Below are positions 44,883 through 55,559 of a stretch of 64,000 nucleotides of DNA, piece after piece. Origin of the DNA: JAJPIG01 sp035531675 (GTDB lineage Bacteria; Desulfobacterota; Binatia; Binatales; Binataceae); the NCBI GenBank assembly GCA_035531675.1, contig DATKSL010000002.1, positions 102,320-166,319 of the forward strand, written 5' to 3'. Within the stretch, counting starts at the first letter, position 1; every line of letters begins with the position of its first letter. Under the pieces are notes generated by a model. The model did not search any database. It saw only the letters and a program-made list of their open reading frames with translations, and was not told the DNA's origin. The translations under genes and the position numbers were made by a program.

Positions 44883-45875
44883 TTAGCCTGCGACGACCTC
44901 GAAGCCGGCGCGCTCGATCATCTCACGGGTCGCCGCGTAACCCCATCCGGGCGTGGTCAGGTAGCCATTGACGAAAATCGAGTTGACGGCGTTGAACAGC
45001 TCCGGCTGGCGCGCGCCGAGATTCAGCTCGCGGCCGCCGGCGGCGCGGACCTCGCTCTTCGGGTTGAGCAGCCGAAACAGGCAGGCCGCCTTGAGACAGC
45101 GCTCCGGCGACAGCCGCCGGGCGGCTTCCAGCGGCGTGCCCGCGATCGGATGCAGGAAATTTATCGGCACCGAATCGATCGCCAGGCGGCGGGTGGCGTA
45201 GGCGAGATCGATCAGATCGTCGTCGTCCTCGCCCATCCCGATGATCCCGCCCGAGCAGGTGCTGAGCCCCGCCGCGCGGACGTGCTCGATGGTCGCGACG
45301 CGGTCGTCCCAGCTATGGGTGGTGCAGATGCGCGGGTAGAAACGGCGGCTGGTGTTGAGATTGTGATTGATCCAGCCGGCGCCGGCCTCCTTCAGGGTCT
45401 CGGCCTGCGGGCGATCCATCAGGCCCAGCGAGAGGCACAGCTCGAGTCCTGGCAGCTCGGCGCGGATGCGCTCGCAGGCCTCGCCCAGATGCTCGATATC
45501 GCGCGCCGCGGGGCCGCGCATGCTGCATACCATGCAATAGCGCTGGGCGCCGGTTACGGCCGCCTCGCGCGCGCCCGCGACCAGTTCGGCCACGCTTTGC
45601 AGCTTGTAGACCGGGATGTCGGCCTTCGAGCGGCGCGATTGCGAGCAATAGTGGCAATCCTCGGGGCAGATGCCGCTCTGGGCGTTGCGCAGCACGCAAA
45701 TCTTCACCCGCCGCCCGAACGCCGCCGCGCGCACTTTCAGGGTGGCGGCGAGCAGATCGGTCAGGCGATGGTCGGGATAATCCAGGATGGCGCGGGCCGC
45801 CGCACGCGGCAGCTCGACGCCGTCGAGCACCTCGGCGACGATATGGTCCAGATCAAGCGCTTCGAATCGGCTCAT
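44883..45875 (-). CDS. bioB: Biotin synthase (radical SAM)
   Basis: A 330-residue radical-SAM enzyme inserting sulfur into dethiobiotin. Seen: the [4Fe-4S] motif CPEDCHYCSQS, YCMVCSMRGP, the CSGGIIGMGED block, INFLHPIAGTPLE and FVNGYLTTPG near the C-terminus; length is normal. The ATG at 45875 has no strong Shine-Dalgarno. Other bio genes are not in the window. Confidence 0.96.
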   Translation of the reverse strand: MSRFEALDLDHIVAEVLDGVELPRAAARAILDYPDHRLTDLLAATLKVRAAAFGRRVKICVLRNAQSGICPEDCHYCSQSRRSKADIPVYKLQSVAELVAGAREAAVTGAQRYCMVCSMRGPAARDIEHLGEACERIRAELPGLELCLSLGLMDRPQAETLKEAGAGWINHNLNTSRRFYPRICTTHSWDDRVATIEHVRAAGLSTCSGGIIGMGEDDDDLIDLAYATRRLAIDSVPINFLHPIAGTPLEAARRLSPERCLKAACLFRLLNPKSEVRAAGGRELNLGARQPELFNAVNSIFVNGYLTTPGWGYAATREMIERAGFEVVAG

Positions 45876-45999
45876 GTTATGCAGCTCGCCGGAGTCCTTG
45901 GGCGGCGGCCGAAGACCTCACAATTACGGGCTCGATCCGCGCTAAGCAAGGGCCCGATGGCCGGGCGATCGAGCCGGGCTGTGCCTGCCGGCGGGGCTT

Positions 46000-46027
46000 T
46001 TGCGAAATTTTTGGGACGGTATAGAAT
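46000..46027 (+). promoter_or_regulatory. Candidate sigma-70 promoter of ribBA
   Basis: TTGCGA and TAGAAT (5 of 6) are separated by 16 bases, with a predicted start near 46034. The leader of about 60 bases shows no FMN riboswitch. Confidence 0.45.
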
Positions 46028-46095
46028 CAGAATGCTCGCTGGTGTAGCGTCCAGCCCGCGACACAACCCGGACACTACCCGATGGCTTGATTCAG

Positions 46096-47271
46096 ATGTT
46101 TGGCGAAATAAAGCCCCGCGCGAAAACCAAAGCCCCGTTCATTTCAATCGAAGAAGCGCTCGAAGAGATCCGGCGCGGCCGGATGCTCATCCTGATGGAT
46201 GACGAGGAGCGCGAAAACGAAGGCGATCTGTGCATGGCGGCCGAAAAGGTCACTGCTGAGGCCGTCAACTTCATGGCCAAGTACGGACGCGGGCTGATCT
46301 GCCTGCCGATGTCTTCGGAACGGGCCGACCAGCTCGGGTTGAGTCCGATGGTCGCCAACAACCAGGCCCCGCTCGGCACCGCCTTTACGATCTCGATCAC
46401 GGCCAAGAGCGCTGCCGGCTCAGGCGTGTCGGCCCATTCCCGCGCGGTCACGATCGTGCAGGCGGTGCGCGATGAAACGCATGCCACCGATTTCACTCGC
46501 CCCGGCCACGTCTATCCGCTGCGCGCGCGCGACGGCGGCGTGCTGGTGCGGACCGGGCAGACCGAAGGGGCGGTCGACCTGGCGCGGCTGGCGGGGCTCA
46601 AGCCGGCCGGCGTAATCTGCGAAATTCTGAAGGAAGACGGCACCATGGCGCGGCGCGACGACCTGGTGGAGTTCGCCCGCATCCATAAGCTCAAGATCGT
46701 GACCGTGGCCGATATCATCGAGCATCGGCTGCGCCACGAAACTATGGTGGTGCGAATCGCGGAGGCGCGCCTGCCGACCGCCCACGGCGAGTTCCGCGCC
46801 CTGGTCTACCGCAACCGGGTCGATCTGACCGAGCACCTGGTACTGGTGATGGGCACCATCGATGCGTCCCGTCCGACCCTGGTGCGAGCCCATCGCGAGT
46901 ATCTGCCGGGCGACGTTTTCGGCTATCTGCCGCGCGATACGCGCAGCCTGCTCAAGGTCGCGATGGAGCGCATCGCCGCGGCCGGCGAGGGCGTCATCCT
47001 CTACCTCAAGCGCGAGGCCAACACGATCGCCGTCGAGCTCAACGGCCTCGGGCAGCGGCGCCACGCCGTCAGCACCCATCTGAACCAGCCGGCGGTCGAT
47101 TTTCGCGAGTACGGAATCGGCGCCCAGATCCTGCGCGACGTGGGCGTGCGCAAGATGATTCTGATGTCGGACACCACGCCGCGGCTGGCGAATCTGACCG
47201 GCTATGGCCTCGAGATCGTCGATCATATCCCGCTCCTGGTCGAGCAGTCCGCCGCCGCGAATGGTAGATAA
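46096..47271 (+). CDS. ribB: RibBA-type 3,4-dihydroxy-2-butanone-4-phosphate synthase with a degenerate GTP cyclohydrolase II domain
   Basis: A 391-residue fusion. The N-terminal RibB part looks intact: MDDEERENEGDLCMAAEKV with the acidic metal ligands, TISITAKSAAGSGVSAHSRA, GHVYPLRARDGGVL. In the RibA part, the zinc-binding cysteines of ECLTGDVFGSxRCDCG are replaced: the block reads REYLPGDVFGYLPRDTRSLL. The zinc site is therefore missing and GTP cyclohydrolase II activity is unlikely. A separate RibA must exist elsewhere. A TTG at 46087 is an alternative start; no FMN riboswitch was found. Confidence 0.88.
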   Translation: MFGEIKPRAKTKAPFISIEEALEEIRRGRMLILMDDEERENEGDLCMAAEKVTAEAVNFMAKYGRGLICLPMSSERADQLGLSPMVANNQAPLGTAFTISITAKSAAGSGVSAHSRAVTIVQAVRDETHATDFTRPGHVYPLRARDGGVLVRTGQTEGAVDLARLAGLKPAGVICEILKEDGTMARRDDLVEFARIHKLKIVTVADIIEHRLRHETMVVRIAEARLPTAHGEFRALVYRNRVDLTEHLVLVMGTIDASRPTLVRAHREYLPGDVFGYLPRDTRSLLKVAMERIAAAGEGVILYLKREANTIAVELNGLGQRRHAVSTHLNQPAVDFREYGIGAQILRDVGVRKMILMSDTTPRLANLTGYGLEIVDHIPLLVEQSAAANGR

Positions 47272-47328
47272 ATAGCCAGCCTTCAGCTCCGGAGCGGGGT
47301 TCGCCCCGGTCCGATTATCGATAAGCAG

Positions 47329-49161
47329 ATGTTGCAGAGGCGCTTCCCGGTCGATCAGCTTTCGAAGCATCACGCGCCGGTCGATCGCGTTCGCAGCGCG
47401 CGGACCGCAGCGGCAATCGCGGTGCTGGCGATGCTCGCGATGGTACTCAGCCTGCGTTACGCGCAGGCCGCAGCCGCCGGTCATCCGCAGGTCGTCCACA
47501 TCGAAAGTTTCAGCCTCGATCGCCCGCTGGCAGTCGGGCGGACCAGTACGCTCGAAGTGACGCTCGGGATTCTGCACGGCTGGCATATCAATTCGGATCA
47601 TCCGCTAACCGAGGATTCCATCCCGACGCGCGTCGCAATAACCGTTCCGGCCGGAGTCACAGCCGGCGCGGCCAGTTACCCGACGCCGCAAATCGTGAAC
47701 CTCGGATTTACCACCGGCGAACGCTTTTCGGTCTTCACCGACAGCGCCCGCATCCGGGTGCCGCTCACGCCCTCGTCCGACTTCAAGCCCCAGGCTTCGG
47801 AGCCCGGCACGCTGACGGTCGATTACCAGGCCTGTAACAACAACGAGTGCCTGCGGCCGACGTCGATCAGCAAGGCGTTCGATTTTGCCGGCCTGACGGC
47901 GGCCGCAGCGGACCGCAAAAGCGCCGGGATCGTTAATGATCAGGCGGCCGAATCGGCACCGGGCGCATCCACGCTCGCGAAGGTGTTCGGCAGCCACGGC
48001 TATTTTCTCGGCTTCCTGCTGGTCTTGCTGGGCGGCCTGGCGCTCAATCTGACGCCCTGCGTGTATCCGTTGATCGGCGTGACGGTCGCCTATTTCGGCA
48101 ACCAATCGGGGACCCATCGCAAGGTCGCGATGCTGGCGGCGGTCTACGTGCTGGGCATCGCGCTGATGTTCTCGTCGGTCGGGGTCGCAGTGGCGCTGTC
48201 CGGCGGTCTGTTCGGCGCCGCATTGCAGAATGTCTATGTGCTGACCGCGATCGCCGCCGTGATGGTGCTGCTGGCGCTGTCGAGCTTCGGCGTGTTCGTG
48301 CTGCAGGCGCCGCAATGGATGATGCGCTGGGCGGGGGTGTCGCGGCCGGGCTTCCTGGGTGCGTTGCTGATGGGCTTCGGGATGGGGGTGGTGGCGGCGC
48401 CCTGTATCGGACCGATCGTGCTGGGGCTACTGCTGATGGTCGAGCGCAGCGGCAGTCCGCTATTCGGATTCGCGCTGTTCTTCACGCTCGCGGTCGGCTT
48501 GGGGCTGCCATACATCGGCCTCGCGATGGCGGCCGGAAGCATCCGGCGGCTGCCGCGATCGGGCGAATGGTTGCGATGGACCGAGCAGTTGTTCGGCTTC
48601 GTCCTGATCGGCCTGGCGCTGTACTTCCTGGAGCCAGTCGTGCCGGGTCATATCATCAACCGCGTGCTGCCGTTCTATGCGGCCGGGGCCGGGATTTATC
48701 TGGGCTTTGTCAGCTCTGCCGGGCGCAATTGGCGGCCGTTCCTGGTCTTCAGGATCGGGGTCGGAATGGTCGCGATCGCCGGGCTGGTCTATGCCGCCGT
48801 GCCGCGGACTCCGCGATCCATGGTGCATTTCGCGCCCTTCAACGAGGGGGCATTGGCCAGCGCTCGGGCCGACGGCAAGCCGGTGGTGGTCGATTTCAGC
48901 GCCGACTGGTGCATCCCGTGCCGCGAGATGGAGCAGACGACCTTCGTCAATCCGGCGGTGATACGAGCCGCATCGCACTTCGTTCGGCTGCGCGCTGATC
49001 TGACCGACCAGAACGCAGCGAACGAGCGACTGGTCCACCATTTTGGCGTGCAAGGCGTGCCGACGACCCTGTTCATCGACTCCGCCGGGCAGATTCGCAA
49101 GCGCGAAGTGGGCTATGTCGGGCCGCAGCAATTTATCAAGGATCTCGGCACGGTGGATTGA
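47329..49161 (+). CDS. dsbD: Thiol:disulfide interchange protein DsbD
   Basis: A 610-residue inner-membrane reductant conduit. Seen: signal sequence (about 22-50), an N-terminal periplasmic DsbD-alpha-like domain with Cys169 and Cys174 in QACNNNECLRP, eight helices containing LNLTPCVYPLIG and GVVAAPCIGPIV with the two membrane cysteines, and a C-terminal thioredoxin-like domain with DWCIPCREME. It passes electrons from cytoplasmic thioredoxin to periplasmic oxidised proteins. No sign of truncation. Confidence 0.94.
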   Translation: MLQRRFPVDQLSKHHAPVDRVRSARTAAAIAVLAMLAMVLSLRYAQAAAAGHPQVVHIESFSLDRPLAVGRTSTLEVTLGILHGWHINSDHPLTEDSIPTRVAITVPAGVTAGAASYPTPQIVNLGFTTGERFSVFTDSARIRVPLTPSSDFKPQASEPGTLTVDYQACNNNECLRPTSISKAFDFAGLTAAAADRKSAGIVNDQAAESAPGASTLAKVFGSHGYFLGFLLVLLGGLALNLTPCVYPLIGVTVAYFGNQSGTHRKVAMLAAVYVLGIALMFSSVGVAVALSGGLFGAALQNVYVLTAIAAVMVLLALSSFGVFVLQAPQWMMRWAGVSRPGFLGALLMGFGMGVVAAPCIGPIVLGLLLMVERSGSPLFGFALFFTLAVGLGLPYIGLAMAAGSIRRLPRSGEWLRWTEQLFGFVLIGLALYFLEPVVPGHIINRVLPFYAAGAGIYLGFVSSAGRNWRPFLVFRIGVGMVAIAGLVYAAVPRTPRSMVHFAPFNEGALASARADGKPVVVDFSADWCIPCREMEQTTFVNPAVIRAASHFVRLRADLTDQNAANERLVHHFGVQGVPTTLFIDSAGQIRKREVGYVGPQQFIKDLGTVD

Positions 49162-49164
49162 TCG

Positions 49165-49255
49165 GTCCCCACCCTCGGTTCATGTTTGTTTGTCTAAATC
49201 ATCGTTTGGAAATTGAGATGGTGATTCTCATAAATCGACGCTGATCGGTGGGGAC
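49165..49255. repeat. Inverted-end segment upstream of gyrB
   Basis: GTCCCCACC (49165-49173) and GGTGGGGAC (49247-49255) are perfect inverted arms 73 bases apart around an unusually AT-rich stretch. It may be a small dispersed element or a gyrB control structure. The remaining gap before gyrB shows no gene. Confidence 0.35.
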
Positions 49256-49433
49256 TCGACAGCATCAGATTTCTTGATGAACCATACCTTTTTACCCGGT
49301 TTCCCGATCCTCGTCGAACAATGTTTGATTATTTTCACTAGAACTCCGCTCTGACTTTACTTAACCGCCTGAAATCGATACCATAAGTCCCAGCGGTTGA
49401 GGTTGGGGAGAGGCATTATTCCGCCCGCTTTAT

Positions 49434-51851
49434 ATGGCAAATAAGCAAGGGTCTGAGAGTTACGGCGCCGCTTCAATCAAGGTTCTCGAGGGACTCGAAG
49501 CGGTTCGCAAACGTCCCGGGATGTACATCGGAGACACCGCCGAGCGCGGGCTCCATCATTTGGTCACGGAGATCGTCGACAACTCGGTCGACGAGGCGCT
49601 GGCCGGCTTCTGCAGCGAGATCAGCGTTATGATTCTCGGTGACGACGCGATTTCGATCGAGGACAACGGCCGCGGCATCCCGGTCGATATGCATCCGACC
49701 GAAAAACGCTCGGCGCTCGAGGTCGTGCATACCGTGCTCCATGCCGGCGGCAAGTTCGAGCGCAGCGCCTACAAGGTCTCGGGCGGCTTGCACGGCGTCG
49801 GCGCTTCGGTGGTCAACGCGCTCAGCGAGGAGTTCGAGGTCGAGGTCCATCGCGAGGGCAAGCTCTGGTATCAGCACTACGAACGCGGCGTTCCCAAGAC
49901 CAAGGTCGAGGAACGCGGGACGACCAAAAAGACCGGCACCAAGACCACCTTTTCCCCCGACTCGAAGATCTTTCCCGAAGTCCGCTTCAAGTACGAGCTG
50001 ATCGCGCGCTATTTGCGTGAGATGGCGTACCTCAACGCCGGCCTCAAAATCGTGCTGCGCGACGAGCGCACCGGCAAGCAGGACGAGTTCCATTACAAGG
50101 GCGGCATCAAGGAGTTCGTGCTCTCGCTGACGCACAGCAGCGACACCCTCCACGATCCGATCTACTTCCACGGCGCGCGCGAGGGCGTCGATATCGAATG
50201 CGCCCTGCAATGGACCGACGCCGTCCACGAGACGGTTCTCACCTACGCCAACAATATCCACACCATCGAGGGCGGCACCCATCTGTCGGGCCTGCGCTCG
50301 GCGCTGACCCGCACGCTCAACAACTACGCGACGCGCAACAATCTCTTCAAAAACAAGGACATGCACCTGGAGGGCGAGGATACGCGCGAGGGGCTGTTCG
50401 CGATCGTCACGGTCAAGCTCGGCGAGCCGCAGTTCGAAGGCCAGACCAAGACCAAGCTCGGCAACTCTGAGATTGAGGGGCTGGTCGCCGGAATGGTCAA
50501 CGAAAAGCTCGGCGAGTATTTCGAGGAGAATCCCGGCGACGCCAAGCGGGTCGTGGCCCGCGTTATCGAGGCTGCTACCGCCCGCGAGGCGGCGCGCAAG
50601 GCCAAGGAGCTGGTGCGACGCAAGGGCGCGCTTGATTCGGGCTCGCTGCCAGGCAAGCTGGCCGATTGCCAGGAGCGCGATCCCGCCCGCGCCGAACTGT
50701 TTATCGTCGAGGGCGATTCGGCCGGCGGCTCGGCCAAGCAGGGACGCGACCGCCGCATCCAGGCGATCCTGCCGCTGCGCGGCAAGATTCTGAACGTCGA
50801 GCGGGCGCGAATCGACAAGGTGCTGTCCTCGGCCGAGCTGCGCACGCTGATTACGGCGCTCGGGATGGGGGTCAGCACCGACAAGGACGTCGCCAAGCTG
50901 CGCTACCATACGATCGTGATCATGACCGACGCGGACGTCGACGGCTCGCATATCCGCACCCTGCTGCTGACCTTTTTCTTCCGCCAGTTTCCCGAGATTA
51001 TCGAGGGCGGCTATCTGCACGTCGCGCAGCCGCCGCTGTTCCGCGCCAAGAAGGGCAAGAGCGAGCGCTATCTCAAGGACGAAACCGCGCTCGAAGAGTA
51101 CCTGACCGATCTCGGCGCCGAGGCGCTCACCTTACGAACCGGACCGGGCAAGGGCGCCGACGAGATCAAGGGCGCGCGCCTGAAGGCGGTCGCGCGCCGC
51201 GCGCTCTATCGCGATCGGATGTACGAGGCGCTGGAGCGGCGCAGCAAGGAGCGTCCGATCGTGAGCGTGCTGGCGCGGATGGTGTCGGCGCGCGAGGTCA
51301 ACGTCGAGACCTTCCGCGACGACCAGGCGCTCAAGAAGGCGGCCGACGCGATTACCCGCGACCCGGAGACCAAAGATCTGAATCTCGGCTGCCGCATCGA
51401 GCCCGAGGACGGCTCGTTCCGCGCCATCTTCGCCCATCAGCGCAACGGCGCCACGCCGCCGACGATCGTCGATCTGACGCTCTACCATAGCGGCGAACTG
51501 CGCGAGATTCGCCGGCTCTCCGGCGAGTTGGAGGAAATCAAGCCACCCTTCGTGCTCGCTGGCGGCGGCGAGGAGCGCGCCGTCGAGACCCTCAAGGCGG
51601 TCGCCGAGGCAGTGCTGGCGGCGGGCCAGAAGGGTGTCGAGGTGCAGCGCTACAAGGGTCTGGGCGAGATGAATCCGGAACAGTTGTGGGCGACCACCAT
51701 GAACCCCGAGGTGCGCTCGTTGCTCAAGATCCAGGTCGGGTCACAGGATGAGGCGGAGGAGATGTTCTCGAAGCTGATGGGCGATCAGGTCGAGCCGCGC
51801 CGCCGGTTTATCGAGGAGAACGCGCTCAACGTCAAGAATCTGGATATTTGA
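49434..51851 (+). CDS. gyrB: DNA gyrase subunit B
   Basis: An 805-residue ATPase subunit. Seen: the GHKL ATPase motifs EDNGRGIPVDMH and GLHGVGASVVNALS, the Toprim motifs FIVEGDSAGGSAKQGRDRR and MTDADVDGSHIRTLLLTFF, and the C-terminal YKGLGEMNPEQLW. It carries the roughly 170-residue insertion of E. coli-type GyrB, matching the length near 800. The gene is separated from gyrA by about one kilobase of repeats and DUF559 sequences. Confidence 0.98.
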   Translation: MANKQGSESYGAASIKVLEGLEAVRKRPGMYIGDTAERGLHHLVTEIVDNSVDEALAGFCSEISVMILGDDAISIEDNGRGIPVDMHPTEKRSALEVVHTVLHAGGKFERSAYKVSGGLHGVGASVVNALSEEFEVEVHREGKLWYQHYERGVPKTKVEERGTTKKTGTKTTFSPDSKIFPEVRFKYELIARYLREMAYLNAGLKIVLRDERTGKQDEFHYKGGIKEFVLSLTHSSDTLHDPIYFHGAREGVDIECALQWTDAVHETVLTYANNIHTIEGGTHLSGLRSALTRTLNNYATRNNLFKNKDMHLEGEDTREGLFAIVTVKLGEPQFEGQTKTKLGNSEIEGLVAGMVNEKLGEYFEENPGDAKRVVARVIEAATAREAARKAKELVRRKGALDSGSLPGKLADCQERDPARAELFIVEGDSAGGSAKQGRDRRIQAILPLRGKILNVERARIDKVLSSAELRTLITALGMGVSTDKDVAKLRYHTIVIMTDADVDGSHIRTLLLTFFFRQFPEIIEGGYLHVAQPPLFRAKKGKSERYLKDETALEEYLTDLGAEALTLRTGPGKGADEIKGARLKAVARRALYRDRMYEALERRSKERPIVSVLARMVSAREVNVETFRDDQALKKAADAITRDPETKDLNLGCRIEPEDGSFRAIFAHQRNGATPPTIVDLTLYHSGELREIRRLSGELEEIKPPFVLAGGGEERAVETLKAVAEAVLAAGQKGVEVQRYKGLGEMNPEQLWATTMNPEVRSLLKIQVGSQDEAEEMFSKLMGDQVEPRRRFIEENALNVKNLDI

Positions 51852-51865
51852 GCGGCCTTCTCACG

Positions 51866-51886
51866 CTCTCCCCCGGATTGGGAGAG
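51866..51886. repeat. Palindromic repeat copy after gyrB
   Basis: CTCTCCC-CCGGATT-GGGAGAG lies 15 bases after the gyrB stop. It belongs to the CTCTCC/GGAGAG palindrome group found around both gyr genes and could also weaken read-through from gyrB. Confidence 0.55.
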
Positions 51887-52006
51887 AGTTGGAGAGCGGG
51901 TCCTTAATGGTCGCACAGATTCCTTAGGCGCGGCGCGTACGGCCGGATGAACAGTCGAAAATAGAATCGCGTCGCTTCATACATCGGCGCCGCAAAATCT
52001 GGACCC

Positions 52007-52036
52007 TCTCCATGACTCTTCTCCAATTCGGGCGAG
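52007..52036. repeat. Degenerate palindromic repeat copy
   Basis: GGACCCTCTCC followed by ATGACTCTTCTCC and AATTCGGGCGAGAG resembles the ACCCTCTCCCTAACCCTCTCC repeat consensus at reduced identity. It lies just upstream of the DUF559 remnant. Confidence 0.4.
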
Positions 52037-52066
52037 AGAATCGAAAGGTGGCGAGCGGTATCAGCG

Positions 52067-52189
52067 ATGCAGCAAACTCGCGATAGCGCGCGGGAACTCC
52101 GACGCAACCAGACTAACAGTGAACGAAGACTGTGGACCCATTTACGCCGCGCGAGGAAATTTGCGCGTCTAAATGGACCCTCTCCCTAA
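52067..52189 (+). pseudogene. Truncated DUF559 gene remnant
   Basis: A 40-residue frame, beginning MQQTRDSARELRRNQTNSER and continuing RLWTHLRRARKFARLNGPSP, aligns with the N-terminal part of the intact DUF559 protein 270 bases downstream (ARQLRREPTDAERALWNCL). It ends abruptly where a palindromic repeat begins, and the repeat supplies the TAA. The conserved nuclease core (VVELDGGQH) is missing, so it cannot be active. Confidence 0.6.
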
Positions 52190-52214
52190 CCCTCCCCCGA
52201 AACCGGGGGAGGGG
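52175..52214. repeat. Palindromic repeat copy ending the DUF559 remnant
   Basis: GGACCCTCTCCCTAACCCTC followed by CCCCGAAACCGGGGGAGGGG. It shares the CCTCTCCCTAACCCTC half with the copy at 52716 but has a different core. It contains the stop codon of the decayed gene. Confidence 0.6.
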
Positions 52215-52247
52215 ATCGGAAAAATAGGGGAAAAAGGAACAAACGGA

Positions 52248-52289
52248 CCTTAGATGGCGACCACTAACGGCAACGAACCAATCCGCAAC
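52248..52289. repeat. Left copy of the gyrA-start duplication
   Basis: A 42-base segment, from CCTTAG before an ATG through codon 12, matches 52836-52877 at 41 of 42 positions. Its frame runs on into the palindromic repeat and stops after 23 codons, so this copy is not a working gyrA start. Confidence 0.85.
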
Positions 52290-52300
52290 ATTGCTGTCTC

Positions 52301-52335
52301 CTCTCCTTGTCCAAGGAGAGGGTGAGGGAGAGGTC
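52301..52335. repeat. Left inverted palindromic repeat of the DUF559 element
   Basis: This 35-base sequence is the reverse complement of 52716-52750 with one difference. It contains its own palindrome CTCTCCTTG/CAAGGAGAG and ends in GAGGGAGAGG, which acts as the Shine-Dalgarno for the DUF559 gene. Confidence 0.82.
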
Positions 52336-52338
52336 TCG

Positions 52339-52728
52339 TTGACCAATCCTCGTAGCGTCACACCAAGATTCGCCCGCGCGCGGCAACTGCGACGCGAGCC
52401 GACCGATGCGGAGCGAGCGCTGTGGAATTGTCTTCGCGCACGACGTCTGAACGGCCTGCGATTTCGCCGCCAGTTCCCACTCGGCGCCTTCGTCACGGAC
52501 TTCTGCTGCAGGGAACATCATCTGGTCGTGGAGCTCGACGGCGGACAGCATGCCGAGCCGGCGGTCGCGGCTCGAGATAACTTCCGCAGCCGACAAATCA
52601 ACCAGCGCGGTTATCGAGTACTTAGATTCTGGAACAACCAGGTGTTAATGAACATCGACGCCGTCCTGCAGGCGATAGTAGATGCCGCCGCACGGAACGA
52701 GCGGAATGACAACGTGACCTCTCCCTAA
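52339..52728 (+). CDS. DUF559 domain protein (Vsr/PD-(D/E)xK-like nuclease family)
   Basis: A 129-residue protein of the DUF559 family. Seen: RQLRREPTDAERALWNCLRA, FRRQFPLGAFVTDFCCREH, the acidic strand LVVELDGGQH and the C-terminal GYRVLRFWNNQVLMNID; the Asp and Glu in TDF and VELDG fit a PD-(D/E)xK nuclease core. A TTG at 52339 is the likely start because the left inverted repeat supplies GAGGGAGAGG just before it; a TTG at 52291 would instead translate the repeat itself. The TAA stop lies inside the right repeat. Function of the family is not established; a role in moving the repeats is an inference. Confidence 0.85.
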   Translation: MTNPRSVTPRFARARQLRREPTDAERALWNCLRARRLNGLRFRRQFPLGAFVTDFCCREHHLVVELDGGQHAEPAVAARDNFRSRQINQRGYRVLRFWNNQVLMNIDAVLQAIVDAAARNERNDNVTSP

Positions 52729-52750
52729 CCCTCTCCTTGGACAAGGAGAG
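52716..52750. repeat. Right inverted palindromic repeat of the DUF559 element
   Basis: GACCTCTCCCTAACCCTCTC followed by CTTGGACAAGGAGAG, inverted relative to 52301-52335 (34 of 35). It contains the DUF559 stop codon (52726-52728). The same 35 bases recur after gyrA at 55495. Confidence 0.85.
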
Positions 52751-52841
52751 GGGATCTGTGCGGGCCTCTCCTCGGACAGGGGTCGAGAGCGAAAGGAAAT
52801 AAGGCACCTAAACACAACCAGACGGACAGGCAACACCTTAG

Positions 52842-55385
<2,544 letters not shown>

Positions 55386-55393
55386 GGGTTTTC

Positions 55394-55417
55394 ACCTCTC
55401 CTTGCCCGAGGAGAGGT
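55394..55417. repeat. Palindromic repeat copy after gyrA
   Basis: ACCTCTCCTTG-CC-CGAGGAGAGGT forms a near-perfect palindrome nine bases after the gyrA stop. It is a variant of the same repeat group. Confidence 0.6.
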
Positions 55418-55494
55418 CGCCGCGAGCATCACGAGCGGCGGGAGAGGTTGCTCCGAATTCGCTTGTGCGACGGGCTTCGCGCGGATGCGCGTAT

Positions 55495-55532
55495 GACCTC
55501 TCCCTAACCCTCTCCTTGGACAAGGAGAGGGA
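55495..55532. repeat. Palindromic repeat copy downstream of gyrA, identical to the DUF559 element end
   Basis: The first 35 bases are the same as 52716-52750, followed by GGA. The copy stands alone with no gene between it and a partner, so it is a solo repeat. Confidence 0.8.
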
Positions 55533-55559
55533 GTTAGAAGCAGGACGACGGAGAGGCGT

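Larger units (their letters stand above)
52290..52835. mobile_element. DUF559 element inserted at the gyrA start
   Basis: About 546 bases between the two direct copies of the gyrA start. It contains inverted 35-bp palindromic repeats (52301-52335 and 52716-52750) around one DUF559 gene and an 85-base right flank. The direct 42-bp duplication looks like a target duplication, though a tandem duplication of an upstream repeat unit could also explain it. No transposase-type catalytic gene is present apart from the DUF559 protein. Confidence 0.62.

Noticed and set aside
46028..46095. FMN riboswitch before ribBA
   Set aside because: The leader is too short and lacks the conserved RFN-element blocks.
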